DNA of 64,000 nt from JARRPM01 sp963765545. GTDB lineage: Bacteria; Pseudomonadota; Gammaproteobacteria; Pseudomonadales; Halieaceae. The notes below the pieces were generated by a model that worked only from the letters and a program-made list of their open reading frames with translations, ran no database searches and had not been told where the DNA came from. The stretch's first letter is position 1; each line of letters opens with the position of its first letter. The translations under genes were made by a program, and so were the position numbers. Below, piece after piece: positions 35,097-44,197 of this stretch. The stretch spans positions 17,514 through 81,513 of the forward strand of contig CAVXWW010000005.1 in NCBI GenBank assembly GCA_963765545.1, given 5' to 3'.

Positions 35097-35738
35097 ATGG
35101 CACACAACATCGACCTCGAGTTTTTCTACGATTGCTCCAGCCCCTGGACCTATTTTGCCTTTACCCGGATTGTCCCGCTCACCCGGGAGCTGGACGTTCC
35201 TGTCCGCTGGCGACCCATTCTGGTGGGCGGGGTCTTCAATGCCGTCAACCAGCAGGTGTATGCCAGTCGCGAGGACATGTTTACCAAACCCGAAAACAAG
35301 CGAAAGATGGACTATTACCTGAAAGACCTGGGCGACTGGGCAGCCCTGTCCGGGGTCACTGCCATCTGGCCCGCGAATCATCCGATAAACAGTGTAAAAG
35401 CCATGCGCGGCGCGTTTTTTGCGCAGGAGCAAGGACTGCTTGTCCCCTACTCCCAGGCGGTATTCGCCGCCTACTGGGGTGGTGAAACGCCCGACATTGC
35501 CAGTGACGAGGTGCTGCTGGCCATTTGCCGGGAGGTCGGGCTGGATTCAGAGGGCTTCTTCAAGGCTATTACCAGCCAGGCATACAAGGACATGTTGCGC
35601 AGCAACACCGATGAGCTGATCGAACGCGGCGGGTTCGGCTCGCCGACTATTTTCATCAACCAGGACGATATGTACTTTGGCAATGATCGCCTGCCGCTGG
35701 TGGAGTACCGGCTGAAGCAACTGTTGGCGCACCCATAA
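35097..35738 (+). CDS. DsbA-fold 2-hydroxychromene-2-carboxylate isomerase-like protein
   Basis: Protein of 213 residues of the HCCA isomerase/kappa-class GST group. The N-terminal thioredoxin-like strand and active site read DLEFFYDCSSPWTYFAF, and the C-terminal segment FGSPTIFINQDDMYFGNDR is the cis-Pro loop of the family. No signal peptide, so it is cytoplasmic. In aromatic degraders the enzyme uses glutathione to isomerise a chromene; here no such pathway is nearby and the substrate is unknown. It lies between proA (divergent) and liuR. Confidence 0.85.
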   Translation: MAHNIDLEFFYDCSSPWTYFAFTRIVPLTRELDVPVRWRPILVGGVFNAVNQQVYASREDMFTKPENKRKMDYYLKDLGDWAALSGVTAIWPANHPINSVKAMRGAFFAQEQGLLVPYSQAVFAAYWGGETPDIASDEVLLAICREVGLDSEGFFKAITSQAYKDMLRSNTDELIERGGFGSPTIFINQDDMYFGNDRLPLVEYRLKQLLAHP

Positions 35739-35864
35739 GAGCCGTGCCGTAAAAGACCGATTCCAGTGGACACTTAGCGGCGCTACCGTCGCGGAAGTGA
35801 ACAACAGAAACAGGAACGCCCGGGAAACTGCCTGCAGATGCGGTGGGTACTACGCAAATTGCCG

Positions 35865-35893
35865 TTTACGTTAACGTAAACTTTAGGTATAGT
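35865..35893 (+). promoter_or_regulatory. liuR promoter with perfect LiuR-type palindrome
   Basis: TTTACGTTAACGTAAA (35865-35880) is a perfect 16-base palindrome. Its first six bases act as a -35 (TTTACG), followed by 17 bases and a -10 TATAGT (35888-35893), 37 bases before the liuR ATG. The palindrome fits the known LiuR operator type, so the regulator probably controls its own operon. Confidence 0.75.
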
Positions 35894-35929
35894 TTGTCCT
35901 CTCACTAGCGCGCTCCGGGATCCGGCCCC

Positions 35930-36334
35930 ATGACTGGCAAGACCCATACAATCTCAGAACTGGCCAGGGAGTTCGGGGTAACGACCCGGACCATCCGGTT
36001 TTATGAGGAAAAAGGCCTGATCAGCCCACTGCGGCAAGGCCAGAAGCGACTTTATTCCAATGCCGACCGGGTCCGTATCAAACTGATACTGCGCGGCAAA
36101 CGCATCGGCATGACCCTGCGTGAGTGTGTCGACTTCATCGACATGTACGATCCGGAGCACAACAACACCGAGCAACTACACTCTTTGATCAATAACGTGA
36201 AGGCCAGGCGCGAAAGCCTGCAGCAACAAAAGCGGGATATAGACGACATGCTGGCGGGCCTGGATGAGGTCCAGGACCTGTGCGAGGCGTCGCTGGCCAG
36301 CAGCCTACCCGGGCCAGACCATTCCAACAGCTGA
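35930..36334 (+). CDS. liuR: MerR-family regulator of leucine/isovalerate catabolism
   Basis: MerR-type regulator of 134 residues. The N-terminal winged helix reads ISELAREFGVTTRTIRFYEEKGL, followed by a coiled-coil dimer helix and no C-terminal metal-binding cysteines, apart from a single Cys near the end. It heads an operon with isovaleryl-CoA dehydrogenase and methylcrotonyl-CoA carboxylase genes, the arrangement of LiuR. It probably represses the operon until a branched-chain acyl-CoA intermediate appears. Confidence 0.9.
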   Translation: MTGKTHTISELAREFGVTTRTIRFYEEKGLISPLRQGQKRLYSNADRVRIKLILRGKRIGMTLRECVDFIDMYDPEHNNTEQLHSLINNVKARRESLQQQKRDIDDMLAGLDEVQDLCEASLASSLPGPDHSNS

Positions 36335-36356
36335 ATACAACTGACAGGACAACCTT

Positions 36357-37526
36357 ATGAACACCGGATACCCCACCCTCAATTTTGGCCTAGGCGAAGA
36401 ACTGGATATGCTGCGTGATGCCGTTTACCAGATGTGCCAGAAAGAAATCGCGCCGCGAGCGGCCCAGATCGATCGCGATAACGAGTTCCCGGCCGACCTG
36501 TGGCCCACGCTTGGTGAGATGGGACTGCTGGGCATCACGGTAGATGAGGAATACGGCGGCAGCAATATGGGCTATCTGGCCCACTCGATTGTGGTAGAGG
36601 AGATCAGCCGCGCCTCGGCTTCCGTGGGACTGTCTTATGGCGCGATGTCAAACCTGTGTCTGAACCAGATCAGCAAGAACGGCAGCGAGGCGCAGAAACA
36701 GAAATACCTGCCCAGGCTCTGTAGCGGAGAGCATATCGGGGCACTGGGCATGTCCGAGGCCAATGCCGGCTCCGACGTGGTCAGCATGAAGCTAACCGCC
36801 CGACGCGAGGGCGACAACTATATCCTCAACGGTACCAAGATGTGGATTACCAACGGGCCGGACGCGGACGTCTACGTGATCTACGCCAAGACCGACCCGA
36901 AGGCGGGATCAAAGGGGATTACCGCCTTCCTGGTAGAGCGGGATTTTGCCGGCTTCTCACGCTCCCCCAAGCTGGACAAGCTGGGTATGCGAGGCTCGAA
37001 TACCTGCGAGCTGGTGTTTGAGAACGTCGAGGTGCCGGCCGAGAACGTGATGCGCAACGAGGGTGACGGCGTCCGCATCCTGATGTCGGGACTGGACTAC
37101 GAACGCACTGTATTGTCCGCGGGCCCAGTGGGCATAATGCAGGCCTGCATCGATGAGGTCCTGCCGTACCTGCATACGCGCAAACAGTTTGGCCAGAGCA
37201 TAGGCGAGTTCCAGCTGATGCAGGGCAAACTGGCGGATATGTACGCCGACCTCAATGCCTGCCGCGCCTACCTCTACGCCGTGGCCGGCGCCTGCGATCG
37301 AGGCGAGGAAACACGACAGGACTGCGCTGCAGTTATCCTGTACACCGCTGAAAAGGCTACCCAGATGGCGCTGCAGGCCATCCAGGCCCTGGGCGGCTTC
37401 GGCTACACTAATGAATCCAATGCCGGTCGCCTGCTGCGGGACGCCAAGCTGTATGAGATCGGCGCAGGCACCTCGGAGATCAGGCGCATGCTGATCGGCC
37501 GCGAACTGTTCAACGCAACCGCATAG
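36357..37526 (+). CDS. liuA: Isovaleryl-CoA dehydrogenase
   Basis: FAD enzyme of 389 residues of the acyl-CoA dehydrogenase family that oxidises isovaleryl-CoA to 3-methylcrotonyl-CoA. The catalytic Glu249 lies in GLDYERTVLSAGPVG, the position that distinguishes isovaleryl-CoA dehydrogenases from most short-chain members. FAD and substrate segments are LGMSEANAGSD, KMWITNGPDA and QALGGFGYTNE. It follows liuR by 22 bases and precedes liuB by 8. Confidence 0.96.
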   Translation: MNTGYPTLNFGLGEELDMLRDAVYQMCQKEIAPRAAQIDRDNEFPADLWPTLGEMGLLGITVDEEYGGSNMGYLAHSIVVEEISRASASVGLSYGAMSNLCLNQISKNGSEAQKQKYLPRLCSGEHIGALGMSEANAGSDVVSMKLTARREGDNYILNGTKMWITNGPDADVYVIYAKTDPKAGSKGITAFLVERDFAGFSRSPKLDKLGMRGSNTCELVFENVEVPAENVMRNEGDGVRILMSGLDYERTVLSAGPVGIMQACIDEVLPYLHTRKQFGQSIGEFQLMQGKLADMYADLNACRAYLYAVAGACDRGEETRQDCAAVILYTAEKATQMALQAIQALGGFGYTNESNAGRLLRDAKLYEIGAGTSEIRRMLIGRELFNATA

Positions 37527-37534
37527 GAACTGAT

Positions 37535-39142
37535 ATGAGCGTCATCCAGTCACGCATCAATACCCGGGATGCCAGTTTCAGCGCCAATCGCGAGCATATG
37601 CAGGCCCAGGTCGACGACCTGCGCGATATGGTCGACAAGGTGCGCCAGGGTGGCGGCCCGAAGGCCCAGGAGCGACACACCTCGCGCGGCAAGTTGCTGC
37701 CACGCGACCGGCTCAATGCCGTGTTGGACCCGGGCTCGCCATTCCTTGAACTGTCCCAGCTGGCAGCCTACAAGGTCTACGAAGACGACGTTCCAGGGGC
37801 CGGGATTATCACCGGTATCGGTCGTATCGCGGGCCGCGAGTGCATGATTTTTGTCAATGACGCGACCGTCAAGGGCGGCACTTACTACCCGCTAACAGTC
37901 AAGAAACAGGGGCGCGCCCAGACCATTGCCCAGGAGAACCACCTGCCCTGCATCTACCTGGTGGACTCCGGCGGCGCCTTCCTGCCCCTGCAGGAAGAAG
38001 TTTTTCCGGACCGGGAGCACTTCGGCCACGCCTTCTACAACCAGGCCCGCATGTCTTCCATGGGCATCCCCCAGATTGCGGCGGTGCTGGGCTCATGCAC
38101 CGCGGGAGGTGCCTACCTGCCCGCGATGGCAGACGAATCCATCATCGTGAAAAACCAGGGCACCATTTTCCTGGGAGGACCGCCGCTGGTAAAAGCGGCC
38201 ACAGGTGAGATCGTCAGCGCGGAGGAACTCGGCGGGGCGGACATTCACTGTCGTACCTCGGGGGTTACCGACCACTACGCCAACAACGACCATCACGCCC
38301 TGCAACTGGTACGCCGCTCGGTGGCACGCCTCAACCGCGTAAAACCCGTCAACATGGACCTGCGTGAACCGGTAGAACCGCTGTACCCGGTAGAAGACAT
38401 CTACGGCGTCATTCCCGAGGACAAGAAGCAGCCCTATGATGTGCGCGAGGTCATCGCTCGCATCGTGGACGGCTCGGACTTCGATGAATTCAAGGCCCTG
38501 TACGGGGAAACCCTGGTATGCGGCTTTGCCCGTATTCACGGCTACCCGGTGGGCATAGTCGCCAATAATGGCATTCTGTTCGGTGAGTCAGCCGTCAAGG
38601 GCGCCCATTTTGTGGAATTGTGCGCGCAACGCAAAACGCCACTTGTGTTCCTGCAGAACATCACCGGCTTTATGGTCGGCAAGCAATATGAAGCCGGCGG
38701 TATCGCCCGCCACGGCGCGAAGATGGTGCACGCGGTAGCCTGCGCGAATGTACCCAAGTTCACCGTGATCATTGGCGGCTCCTTCGGCGCCGGTAATTAC
38801 GCCATGTGCGGTCGGGCCTATGAGCCGCGACTGATGTTCATGTGGCCCAACGCCCGCATCTCGGTAATGGGCGGAGAGCAGGCCGCCGGCGTTCTCGCCA
38901 CTGTCAGGCAGGATGTGCTGTCCCGCGACGGCAAGGCGATGACACCCGAGGAAGAGGCCGCGTTCAAGCAGCCCATCCTCGACCTCTACGAAGAGCAGGG
39001 ACACCCCTATTATGCGTCGGCCCGGCTGTGGGATGACGGCGTGATCGATCCTGCCGATACCCGGATGGTGCTGGGCCTGTCGATTTCGGCGACCCTTAAC
39101 GCGCCGATTGAAGAGACCAGGTTCGGCGTATTCAGGATGTGA
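37535..39142 (+). CDS. liuB: Methylcrotonyl-CoA carboxylase, carboxyltransferase subunit
   Basis: Carboxyltransferase subunit of 535 residues that transfers CO2 from biotin to 3-methylcrotonyl-CoA. Conserved parts are YLVDSGGAFLPLQEE, VLGSCTAGGAYLPAMAD and IIGGSFGAGNYAMCGRAY. Together with the LiuD subunit it forms the biotin-dependent enzyme of leucine breakdown. The gene is intact. After its stop comes a 258-base gap with a large inverted repeat instead of liuC. Confidence 0.97.
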   Translation: MSVIQSRINTRDASFSANREHMQAQVDDLRDMVDKVRQGGGPKAQERHTSRGKLLPRDRLNAVLDPGSPFLELSQLAAYKVYEDDVPGAGIITGIGRIAGRECMIFVNDATVKGGTYYPLTVKKQGRAQTIAQENHLPCIYLVDSGGAFLPLQEEVFPDREHFGHAFYNQARMSSMGIPQIAAVLGSCTAGGAYLPAMADESIIVKNQGTIFLGGPPLVKAATGEIVSAEELGGADIHCRTSGVTDHYANNDHHALQLVRRSVARLNRVKPVNMDLREPVEPLYPVEDIYGVIPEDKKQPYDVREVIARIVDGSDFDEFKALYGETLVCGFARIHGYPVGIVANNGILFGESAVKGAHFVELCAQRKTPLVFLQNITGFMVGKQYEAGGIARHGAKMVHAVACANVPKFTVIIGGSFGAGNYAMCGRAYEPRLMFMWPNARISVMGGEQAAGVLATVRQDVLSRDGKAMTPEEEAAFKQPILDLYEEQGHPYYASARLWDDGVIDPADTRMVLGLSISATLNAPIEETRFGVFRM

Positions 39143-39270
39143 TTGTGATGTATTCGCTTCTGGCAATTGCCTGCTCCGACCCCAGTCCCTGTGCCTCGCC
39201 ACAGTTCGCCATTGAGAGAAACTCATGTTTGCGATGAATACTGCCAGCTCCAATCCCGGCGCCGACCCCG

Positions 39271-39358
39271 AAGTGGGCAGCCGGGAAACGCTACAAGCAC
39301 ATCCATGTGCGCTAGTCGGCGGATATCCATGTCCACCGGCGGTCCCGGCTGCCCACTT
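39271..39358. repeat. 88-bp element with perfect 16-bp inverted repeat between liuB and liuD
   Basis: AAGTGGGCAGCCGGGA (39271-39286) is exactly complementary to TCCCGGCTGCCCACTT (39343-39358). Inside, GCACAT-CC-ATGTGC (39297-39310) forms one hairpin, flanked by CTA/TAG, and CGGCGG...CCACCG (39317-39338) forms a second with one mismatch. The octamer ATCCATGT occurs twice (39301-39308, 39325-39332). No target-site duplication is visible. RNA or single-stranded DNA of this shape would be a three-way junction. Confidence 0.85.
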
Positions 39359-39400
39359 AGGAGCCTGCGCCTCACACCGGTATGGAAATGAGAAAGGCCA

Positions 39401-41404
39401 ATGTTCGATAAAATTCTGATCGCCAACCGCGGCGAGATTGCCTGCCGCGTTATCAAGACCGCCCGGCGCATGGGTATTGCCACGGTCGCGGTTTATTCCG
39501 ATGCGGATCGCGATTCGCTGCATGTGCGCATGGCTGATGAGGCTATCCATATAGGCGCCGCCCCGGCCCGGGAGTCCTACCTGCTGGGGGACCGTATCCT
39601 GGCGGCAGCAAAAACAACCGGCGCCCAGGCAATACACCCGGGTTACGGATTCCTGTCTGAGAATGCCGGTTTTGCCAGGGAGTGCGCCGAGCAGGGCGTG
39701 GTGTTTATCGGGCCGCCAACGGGAGCCATAGAAGCCATGGGCTCCAAGTCTGCCGCCAAGCGCATCATGGAAGCCGCGGGTGTGCCGCTGGTACCGGGTT
39801 ATCACGGTGACGACCAGGACCCCGCCATTCTGCGCGCCTCCGCTGAGGAAATGGGTTATCCCGTGCTGCTCAAGGCGACCGCCGGTGGCGGCGGTAAGGG
39901 CATGCGCCAGGTCTGGTCCGGCGAGGAATTCGATGAAGCCCTGGCCGCGGCAAAACGCGAATCCCTGGCCAGCTTCGGCGATGACACCATGCTGGTGGAA
40001 AAGTACCTCACCAAACCACGGCACGTCGAACTGCAGGTGTTTTGTGATAACGCCGGCAACGGGGTCTACCTGGCGGAGCGCGACTGCTCCGTGCAGCGCC
40101 GGCATCAGAAAGTCATCGAGGAGGCGCCGGCGCCCGGCATGACCGAAACCCTGCGCAGCGAGATGGGCGACACCGCGGTGAAAGCGGCCCAGGCGATTGA
40201 CTACCGCGGCGCCGGCACTGTGGAGTTCCTGCTGGATGAAGACGGCAGTTTCTACTTTATGGAGATGAACACCCGGCTGCAGGTAGAACACCCTGTCACG
40301 GAAATGATTACCGGCCAGGACCTGGTGGAGTGGCAGTTACTGGTGGCGGCCGGGGAACCGCTACCCCTGGCACAGGAGCAGGTGCGCATTCGCGGTCACG
40401 CCTTTGAAGCCAGGGTTTATGCCGAGGATCCCGATAACGACTTTCTCCCGGTCACCGGCACCCTGGCTTACCTGCAGCCTCCCCAGGAGAGCCAGCATGT
40501 GCGGGTGGATACCGGTGTGCGCCAGGGGGATGAGGTCAGCGTCTACTACGACCCCATGATCGCCAAACTGATCGTGTGGGATGAATCCAGGGAGCGCGCC
40601 CTGCAGCGTCTCGCGACCGCGCTGGCGGCCTACCGCATTAGCGGCACGGTGACCAACCTGGACTTTCTCTACAACCTGGCGACCTGCCGGCCATTTCGCG
40701 ACGCGGAGCTGGACACGAGTTTTATTGAAAAACACGCCGAGCTGGTCTTTCACCAACGCCCCCAGGACCTGGAGCGGGAGCTGCCACTGGCGGGCCTGGC
40801 GCTACTGTTACACCAGCAACAACAGGGCAGCTCCAACGCCTGGGTGGACCCCTGGTCTCCGTGGCAGGGCGGCAGTGCCTGGCGCCTGAACGAGCCGCAC
40901 GTACACCGACTGACCCTGCACTGTCACCAGCAGGACCATACGGTAGAGATTGAGCAGCGCGCCGAGTTTTATATCGTCCGGGCTGCCGGCCGGGAAGTGC
41001 AACTTCGGGGTGAGTTGTTGGGCGACAATCTCGAGGTGGATATGGAGGGCCATCGCCAGCGCGGCACCCTCGCCCTCACCCAGGACGGTTTCACCCTTTA
41101 CATGGCCGGGGGGGCCTGTCATTTTCGGGAAGTACCCCCGGATATCGGCGAGGCCGATTCCGCCGGGGGCGATGCCGGCCTGCTGGCACCGATGAACGGC
41201 ACCATCGTCACTCTGCTGGCAGAGGTCGAGAGCACCCTTGAGGCCGGCACGCCACTACTGGTGATGGAGGCGATGAAAATGGAACACACTATACGGGCAC
41301 CTGCCGCCGGTAAGGTCAATGCGTTTTACTACCAGCCCGGTGACCTGGTGGACGGTGGCGCCCAGCTGCTGGACTTTACTGCCGCCGAGGGTGAGACCCC
41401 GTGA
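39401..41404 (+). CDS. liuD: Methylcrotonyl-CoA carboxylase, biotin carboxylase/carrier subunit
   Basis: Biotinylated subunit of 667 residues. N-terminal biotin carboxylase starts MFDKILIANRGEIACRV, has the ATP-grasp region TAGGGGKGMR and MEMNTRLQVEHPVTEMITG. The C-terminal biotin carrier domain has VMEAMKMEHT, with the biotinylated Lys at residue 626. It overlaps liuE by four bases. GAGAAAGG precedes the ATG by about 5 bases. Partner is liuB. Confidence 0.97.
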   Translation: MFDKILIANRGEIACRVIKTARRMGIATVAVYSDADRDSLHVRMADEAIHIGAAPARESYLLGDRILAAAKTTGAQAIHPGYGFLSENAGFARECAEQGVVFIGPPTGAIEAMGSKSAAKRIMEAAGVPLVPGYHGDDQDPAILRASAEEMGYPVLLKATAGGGGKGMRQVWSGEEFDEALAAAKRESLASFGDDTMLVEKYLTKPRHVELQVFCDNAGNGVYLAERDCSVQRRHQKVIEEAPAPGMTETLRSEMGDTAVKAAQAIDYRGAGTVEFLLDEDGSFYFMEMNTRLQVEHPVTEMITGQDLVEWQLLVAAGEPLPLAQEQVRIRGHAFEARVYAEDPDNDFLPVTGTLAYLQPPQESQHVRVDTGVRQGDEVSVYYDPMIAKLIVWDESRERALQRLATALAAYRISGTVTNLDFLYNLATCRPFRDAELDTSFIEKHAELVFHQRPQDLERELPLAGLALLLHQQQQGSSNAWVDPWSPWQGGSAWRLNEPHVHRLTLHCHQQDHTVEIEQRAEFYIVRAAGREVQLRGELLGDNLEVDMEGHRQRGTLALTQDGFTLYMAGGACHFREVPPDIGEADSAGGDAGLLAPMNGTIVTLLAEVESTLEAGTPLLVMEAMKMEHTIRAPAAGKVNAFYYQPGDLVDGGAQLLDFTAAEGETP

Positions 41405-42306
41405 GCCTGCCCCCAAGCGTCACCCTGGTAGAGGTGGGCCCCCGGGACGGCCTGCAAAACGAAGCCCAGACCATTCCCCTGGCCGCGAAACTGCAACTGA
41501 TCGATGACCTGGCCGGTGCCGGACTCAGGGTTATCGAGGCGGGCAGCTTCGTCAATCCGAAGTGGGTACCGCAGATGGCGGACAGCGAGGCCGTGTTTGC
41601 GGGAATCGAGCGCAGACCCGGTGTGCGCTATACCGCCCTCACACCCAACCTGCAGGGCTTTGAACGGGCGGTAGCCGCCGGCGCTGACGAGGTCGCCATA
41701 TTCGCCGCCGCCTCCGAGGCGTTCTCGCAGAAAAACATCAACTGCAGTATTGCCCAGAGCCTGGAACGCTTTGCCGCGGTCATGTCCGCGGCCAAGGAGC
41801 GCAACATCCCGGTTCGCGGCTATGTTTCCTGCGTATTGGGCTGTCCCTACGAGGGGCAGATCAAGCCGGAAGCTGTCGCATCTGTGACGGGCGAATTGCT
41901 GAGGATGGGATGTTACGAGGTCTCCCTGGGCGACACCATAGGCAGCGGCAACGCCGGCACCATGCAACAACTGCTGGATGTATTATTGGCAAGGTTCGAT
42001 GCAGCCGAGCTGGCCGTGCACTGCCACGACACCTATGGCCAGGCCCTGAGCAATATTCTGATCGCCCTGCAAAACGGGATCGCCACGGTGGACTCCTCGC
42101 TGGCCGGCCTGGGCGGCTGCCCCTACGCCAGGGGCGCCTCCGGCAATGTGGCGACCGAGGATGTGGTCTATATGCTGGACGGACTGGGGATAACAACAGG
42201 CATTGACCTGGCGGCCCTGGTTCGCGCGGGCCAACGCATCTCCGCGGTTCTCGGCCGCCCCAACGGCTCCCGCACCGCCACTGCGCTGGACCTGAAATCT
42301 GCCTGA
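41401..42306 (+). CDS. liuE: Hydroxymethylglutaryl-CoA lyase
   Basis: TIM-barrel lyase of 301 residues that splits HMG-CoA into acetyl-CoA and acetoacetate, the last step of leucine breakdown. EVGPRDGLQNE near the N-terminus supplies the catalytic Arg/Asp; LAVHCHDTYGQ binds metal; the signature with the active Cys is SLAGLGGCPYARGASGN. The start GTG/ATG region overlaps liuD. It ends the liu operon. Confidence 0.97.
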   Translation: MSLPPSVTLVEVGPRDGLQNEAQTIPLAAKLQLIDDLAGAGLRVIEAGSFVNPKWVPQMADSEAVFAGIERRPGVRYTALTPNLQGFERAVAAGADEVAIFAAASEAFSQKNINCSIAQSLERFAAVMSAAKERNIPVRGYVSCVLGCPYEGQIKPEAVASVTGELLRMGCYEVSLGDTIGSGNAGTMQQLLDVLLARFDAAELAVHCHDTYGQALSNILIALQNGIATVDSSLAGLGGCPYARGASGNVATEDVVYMLDGLGITTGIDLAALVRAGQRISAVLGRPNGSRTATALDLKSA

Positions 42307-42351
42307 GGTAAGCTGTGTCCCAGGCGCAACCTGTTCGGCCGGGGGCACAGC

Positions 42352-42702
42352 TTGAGTTCAGAAAACATACAGTCCAGCGTACTGCGCCTGCGCGTACTGG
42401 CGGCCGTCCTGATCACCCTGTCAGGTATTGGCCAGGTGGCGCTGCTGTGGTTTCGCGACTTGACCGGTGGCGCGGTCGTCGATGCCCTGATAGGCGTGGT
42501 CTACATCATTATAGGTATCGGCCTGCAGGGACAGTCGCGCTTCACCCTGTTCGTGGCCATGGCCGTCCCCGCTGCAGCGGCGACCATGGTGCTTGAAACA
42601 ACACCCGAGGGCGCCCTGAGTTCGCTGCAAATCGGGCGCCTGGGTATCGATGCCGCTGTTATCCTGTGCAGCGCGCTGGTACTGGCCAATACGCGCGAGT
42701 AA
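42352..42702 (+). CDS. Small integral membrane protein, function unknown
   Basis: Protein of 116 residues with four hydrophobic segments (about 10-30, 40-57, 63-82 and 90-110) and almost no soluble part. I do not recognise a family. It lies 45 bases downstream of liuE and could be read with the liu operon. It converges on an amidohydrolase gene with an 11-base gap. Confidence 0.7.
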   Translation: MSSENIQSSVLRLRVLAAVLITLSGIGQVALLWFRDLTGGAVVDALIGVVYIIIGIGLQGQSRFTLFVAMAVPAAAATMVLETTPEGALSSLQIGRLGIDAAVILCSALVLANTRE

Positions 42703-42713
42703 ACCGCGTCCGG

Positions 42714-43970
42714 TCAGCCTGCGGCGGCCCTGGCCCTGCGCTCATCGACAAACAGGTAGCAGCCACTGTCTTCGGGCACCGTCGCCAGCGGGGTATCAAC
42801 CTGCTCCGGAGTGGGCCCGTAGCGGTCGGCCAGCGGACGCAGTTTTTCCAGGTCGAAGTTATAAAGGCGCGCCGCGTTTTCCCCCAGTATCATGCGCCGC
42901 TCCCGGTCCGGAACGCCCGGAAAGGTCAGCTGCAAGGACTCCAGGTTATAGGGGAAGGTGCCCTCGTAGTGCGGGTAATCATTGCCCCAGCAGATCTGTT
43001 CAATCCCCACCTGTTCCCGGCCATCGAGCTCCGCCAGGCTGGGAAAGCTGGCGCCGTAATAGCAGTTGCGGCGGGCGTAAAAACTCGGTGGCTCACGCAA
43101 TACCCACTGCATGTTCGAGTAGTCCATCTCGCCAATCGCGCCGGCATTGAAGCCCTCGTGTATGCGGTCGAGGCTTTGCAGCATTGCCGGCGCCCATGAG
43201 CAGCCGGATTCAGTCAGGATGTATTTCAGTCTGGGGTAGCGCTCAAAAACGCCACTGAGTAACAGGTGGCTATAACCCCGCTTGCAGTAAAACGGCACTT
43301 CCGATATCCACAGTGCCTCGGCCACCGGGCCCGTGCCGTAGTCCGGCAAACCCTGCCCCGAGTGCTGGTTCATGACCAGGTCGCAGTCCTGGATCGCCGC
43401 GTACAGTGGTTCCCAGTCGGGGTGGTACAGCGGCTTGAGCCAGGTGCAGTCCTCCGGCACCAGCGGCAGCAGCACCCCGCCGCGCAGACCCGCCTCTGCG
43501 ATCCAGTGAACATCCTTGATCGCCTCCTCGATATTGTTTGGCAATATCAAGCCGACCCCGGCGCGCCGCACCGGATCCTCATCGCAAAAATCCTTGAGCC
43601 ATCGATTGTGGGCGCGAATACCCGCCAGCGCCCGCTCATAGTTCTCCGGCCGCGGCGGCTGCGCCGTAACAATACTCTTGGAGAAAAATGGCGGCACCGT
43701 ATTGGGGTATACCACCTCGCCAACCACGCCCTGGCTGTTCTGGTCTGTGCTGCGCAACTCAAAGTCCCAGTTGCGCAGTTTCTTGCTGCCGTAATGCTGC
43801 TGGGAAGGATTGCGATAACCGCCGCGCCACTCGTCAAAGGCCTCGCGCCAGCGCGGCTCAAGGTACTCCCGGTACTGGGCGTGGCTGCCGCCGGCGTGTG
43901 TGTCTGCCGTAATCAGTATGTAAGGATCCTTACTCAAACCGGTTCTCCCAGGATTTTGGTCTATCGGCAT
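42714..43970 (-). CDS. Amidohydrolase family 2 (TIM-barrel metal-dependent hydrolase)
   Basis: Protein of 418 residues of the amidohydrolase 2 family, which hydrolyses or decarboxylates ring and amide compounds. It shows ITADTHAGGSHAQY at the N-terminus in place of the usual HxH motif, then DLVMNQHSGQGLP, LILTESGCSWAPAML and CWGNDYPHYEGTFPY. The last provides the conserved Asp. These features are those of the uncharacterised group related to ACMSD and gamma-resorcylate decarboxylase. Start at the ATG 43968-43970. Substrate unknown. Confidence 0.8.
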   Translation of the reverse strand: MPIDQNPGRTGLSKDPYILITADTHAGGSHAQYREYLEPRWREAFDEWRGGYRNPSQQHYGSKKLRNWDFELRSTDQNSQGVVGEVVYPNTVPPFFSKSIVTAQPPRPENYERALAGIRAHNRWLKDFCDEDPVRRAGVGLILPNNIEEAIKDVHWIAEAGLRGGVLLPLVPEDCTWLKPLYHPDWEPLYAAIQDCDLVMNQHSGQGLPDYGTGPVAEALWISEVPFYCKRGYSHLLLSGVFERYPRLKYILTESGCSWAPAMLQSLDRIHEGFNAGAIGEMDYSNMQWVLREPPSFYARRNCYYGASFPSLAELDGREQVGIEQICWGNDYPHYEGTFPYNLESLQLTFPGVPDRERRMILGENAARLYNFDLEKLRPLADRYGPTPEQVDTPLATVPEDSGCYLFVDERRARAAAG

Positions 43971-44197
43971 AGCATACCAATGGCAGCGCATCGTTCACCA
44001 TTTACAGCGCACAGGAATCGAGCCACGGCTCAATTGCTTGGACCAGCGCTGTTTCACTAGTGTTGTCGCCTGTGGCTGGCTATCATGACGCCGCCCACCG
44101 CACCGGGGCACGGAACTCCCACCGGGCGTTAACCCTTACCCACGGTTTGCCCGGGCGGGCTGAACGTCCGCTACACCCAAAGGAACACATCTCTGCC

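Noticed and set aside
39143..39270. Remnant of liuC
   Set aside because: No frame shows enoyl-CoA hydratase motifs; the stretch is too short and not similar to any part of such a gene that I recognise.
39271..39358. Integron attC site
   Set aside because: The arms lack the conserved core AAC/GTT ends (RYYYAAC and GTTRRRY) and no integrase is present.
38588..40291. A 567-codon open frame on the minus strand across liuB and liuD
   Set aside because: It lies antisense to two strongly supported genes, has no recognisable domain and follows the GC-rich codon pattern of the opposite strand.
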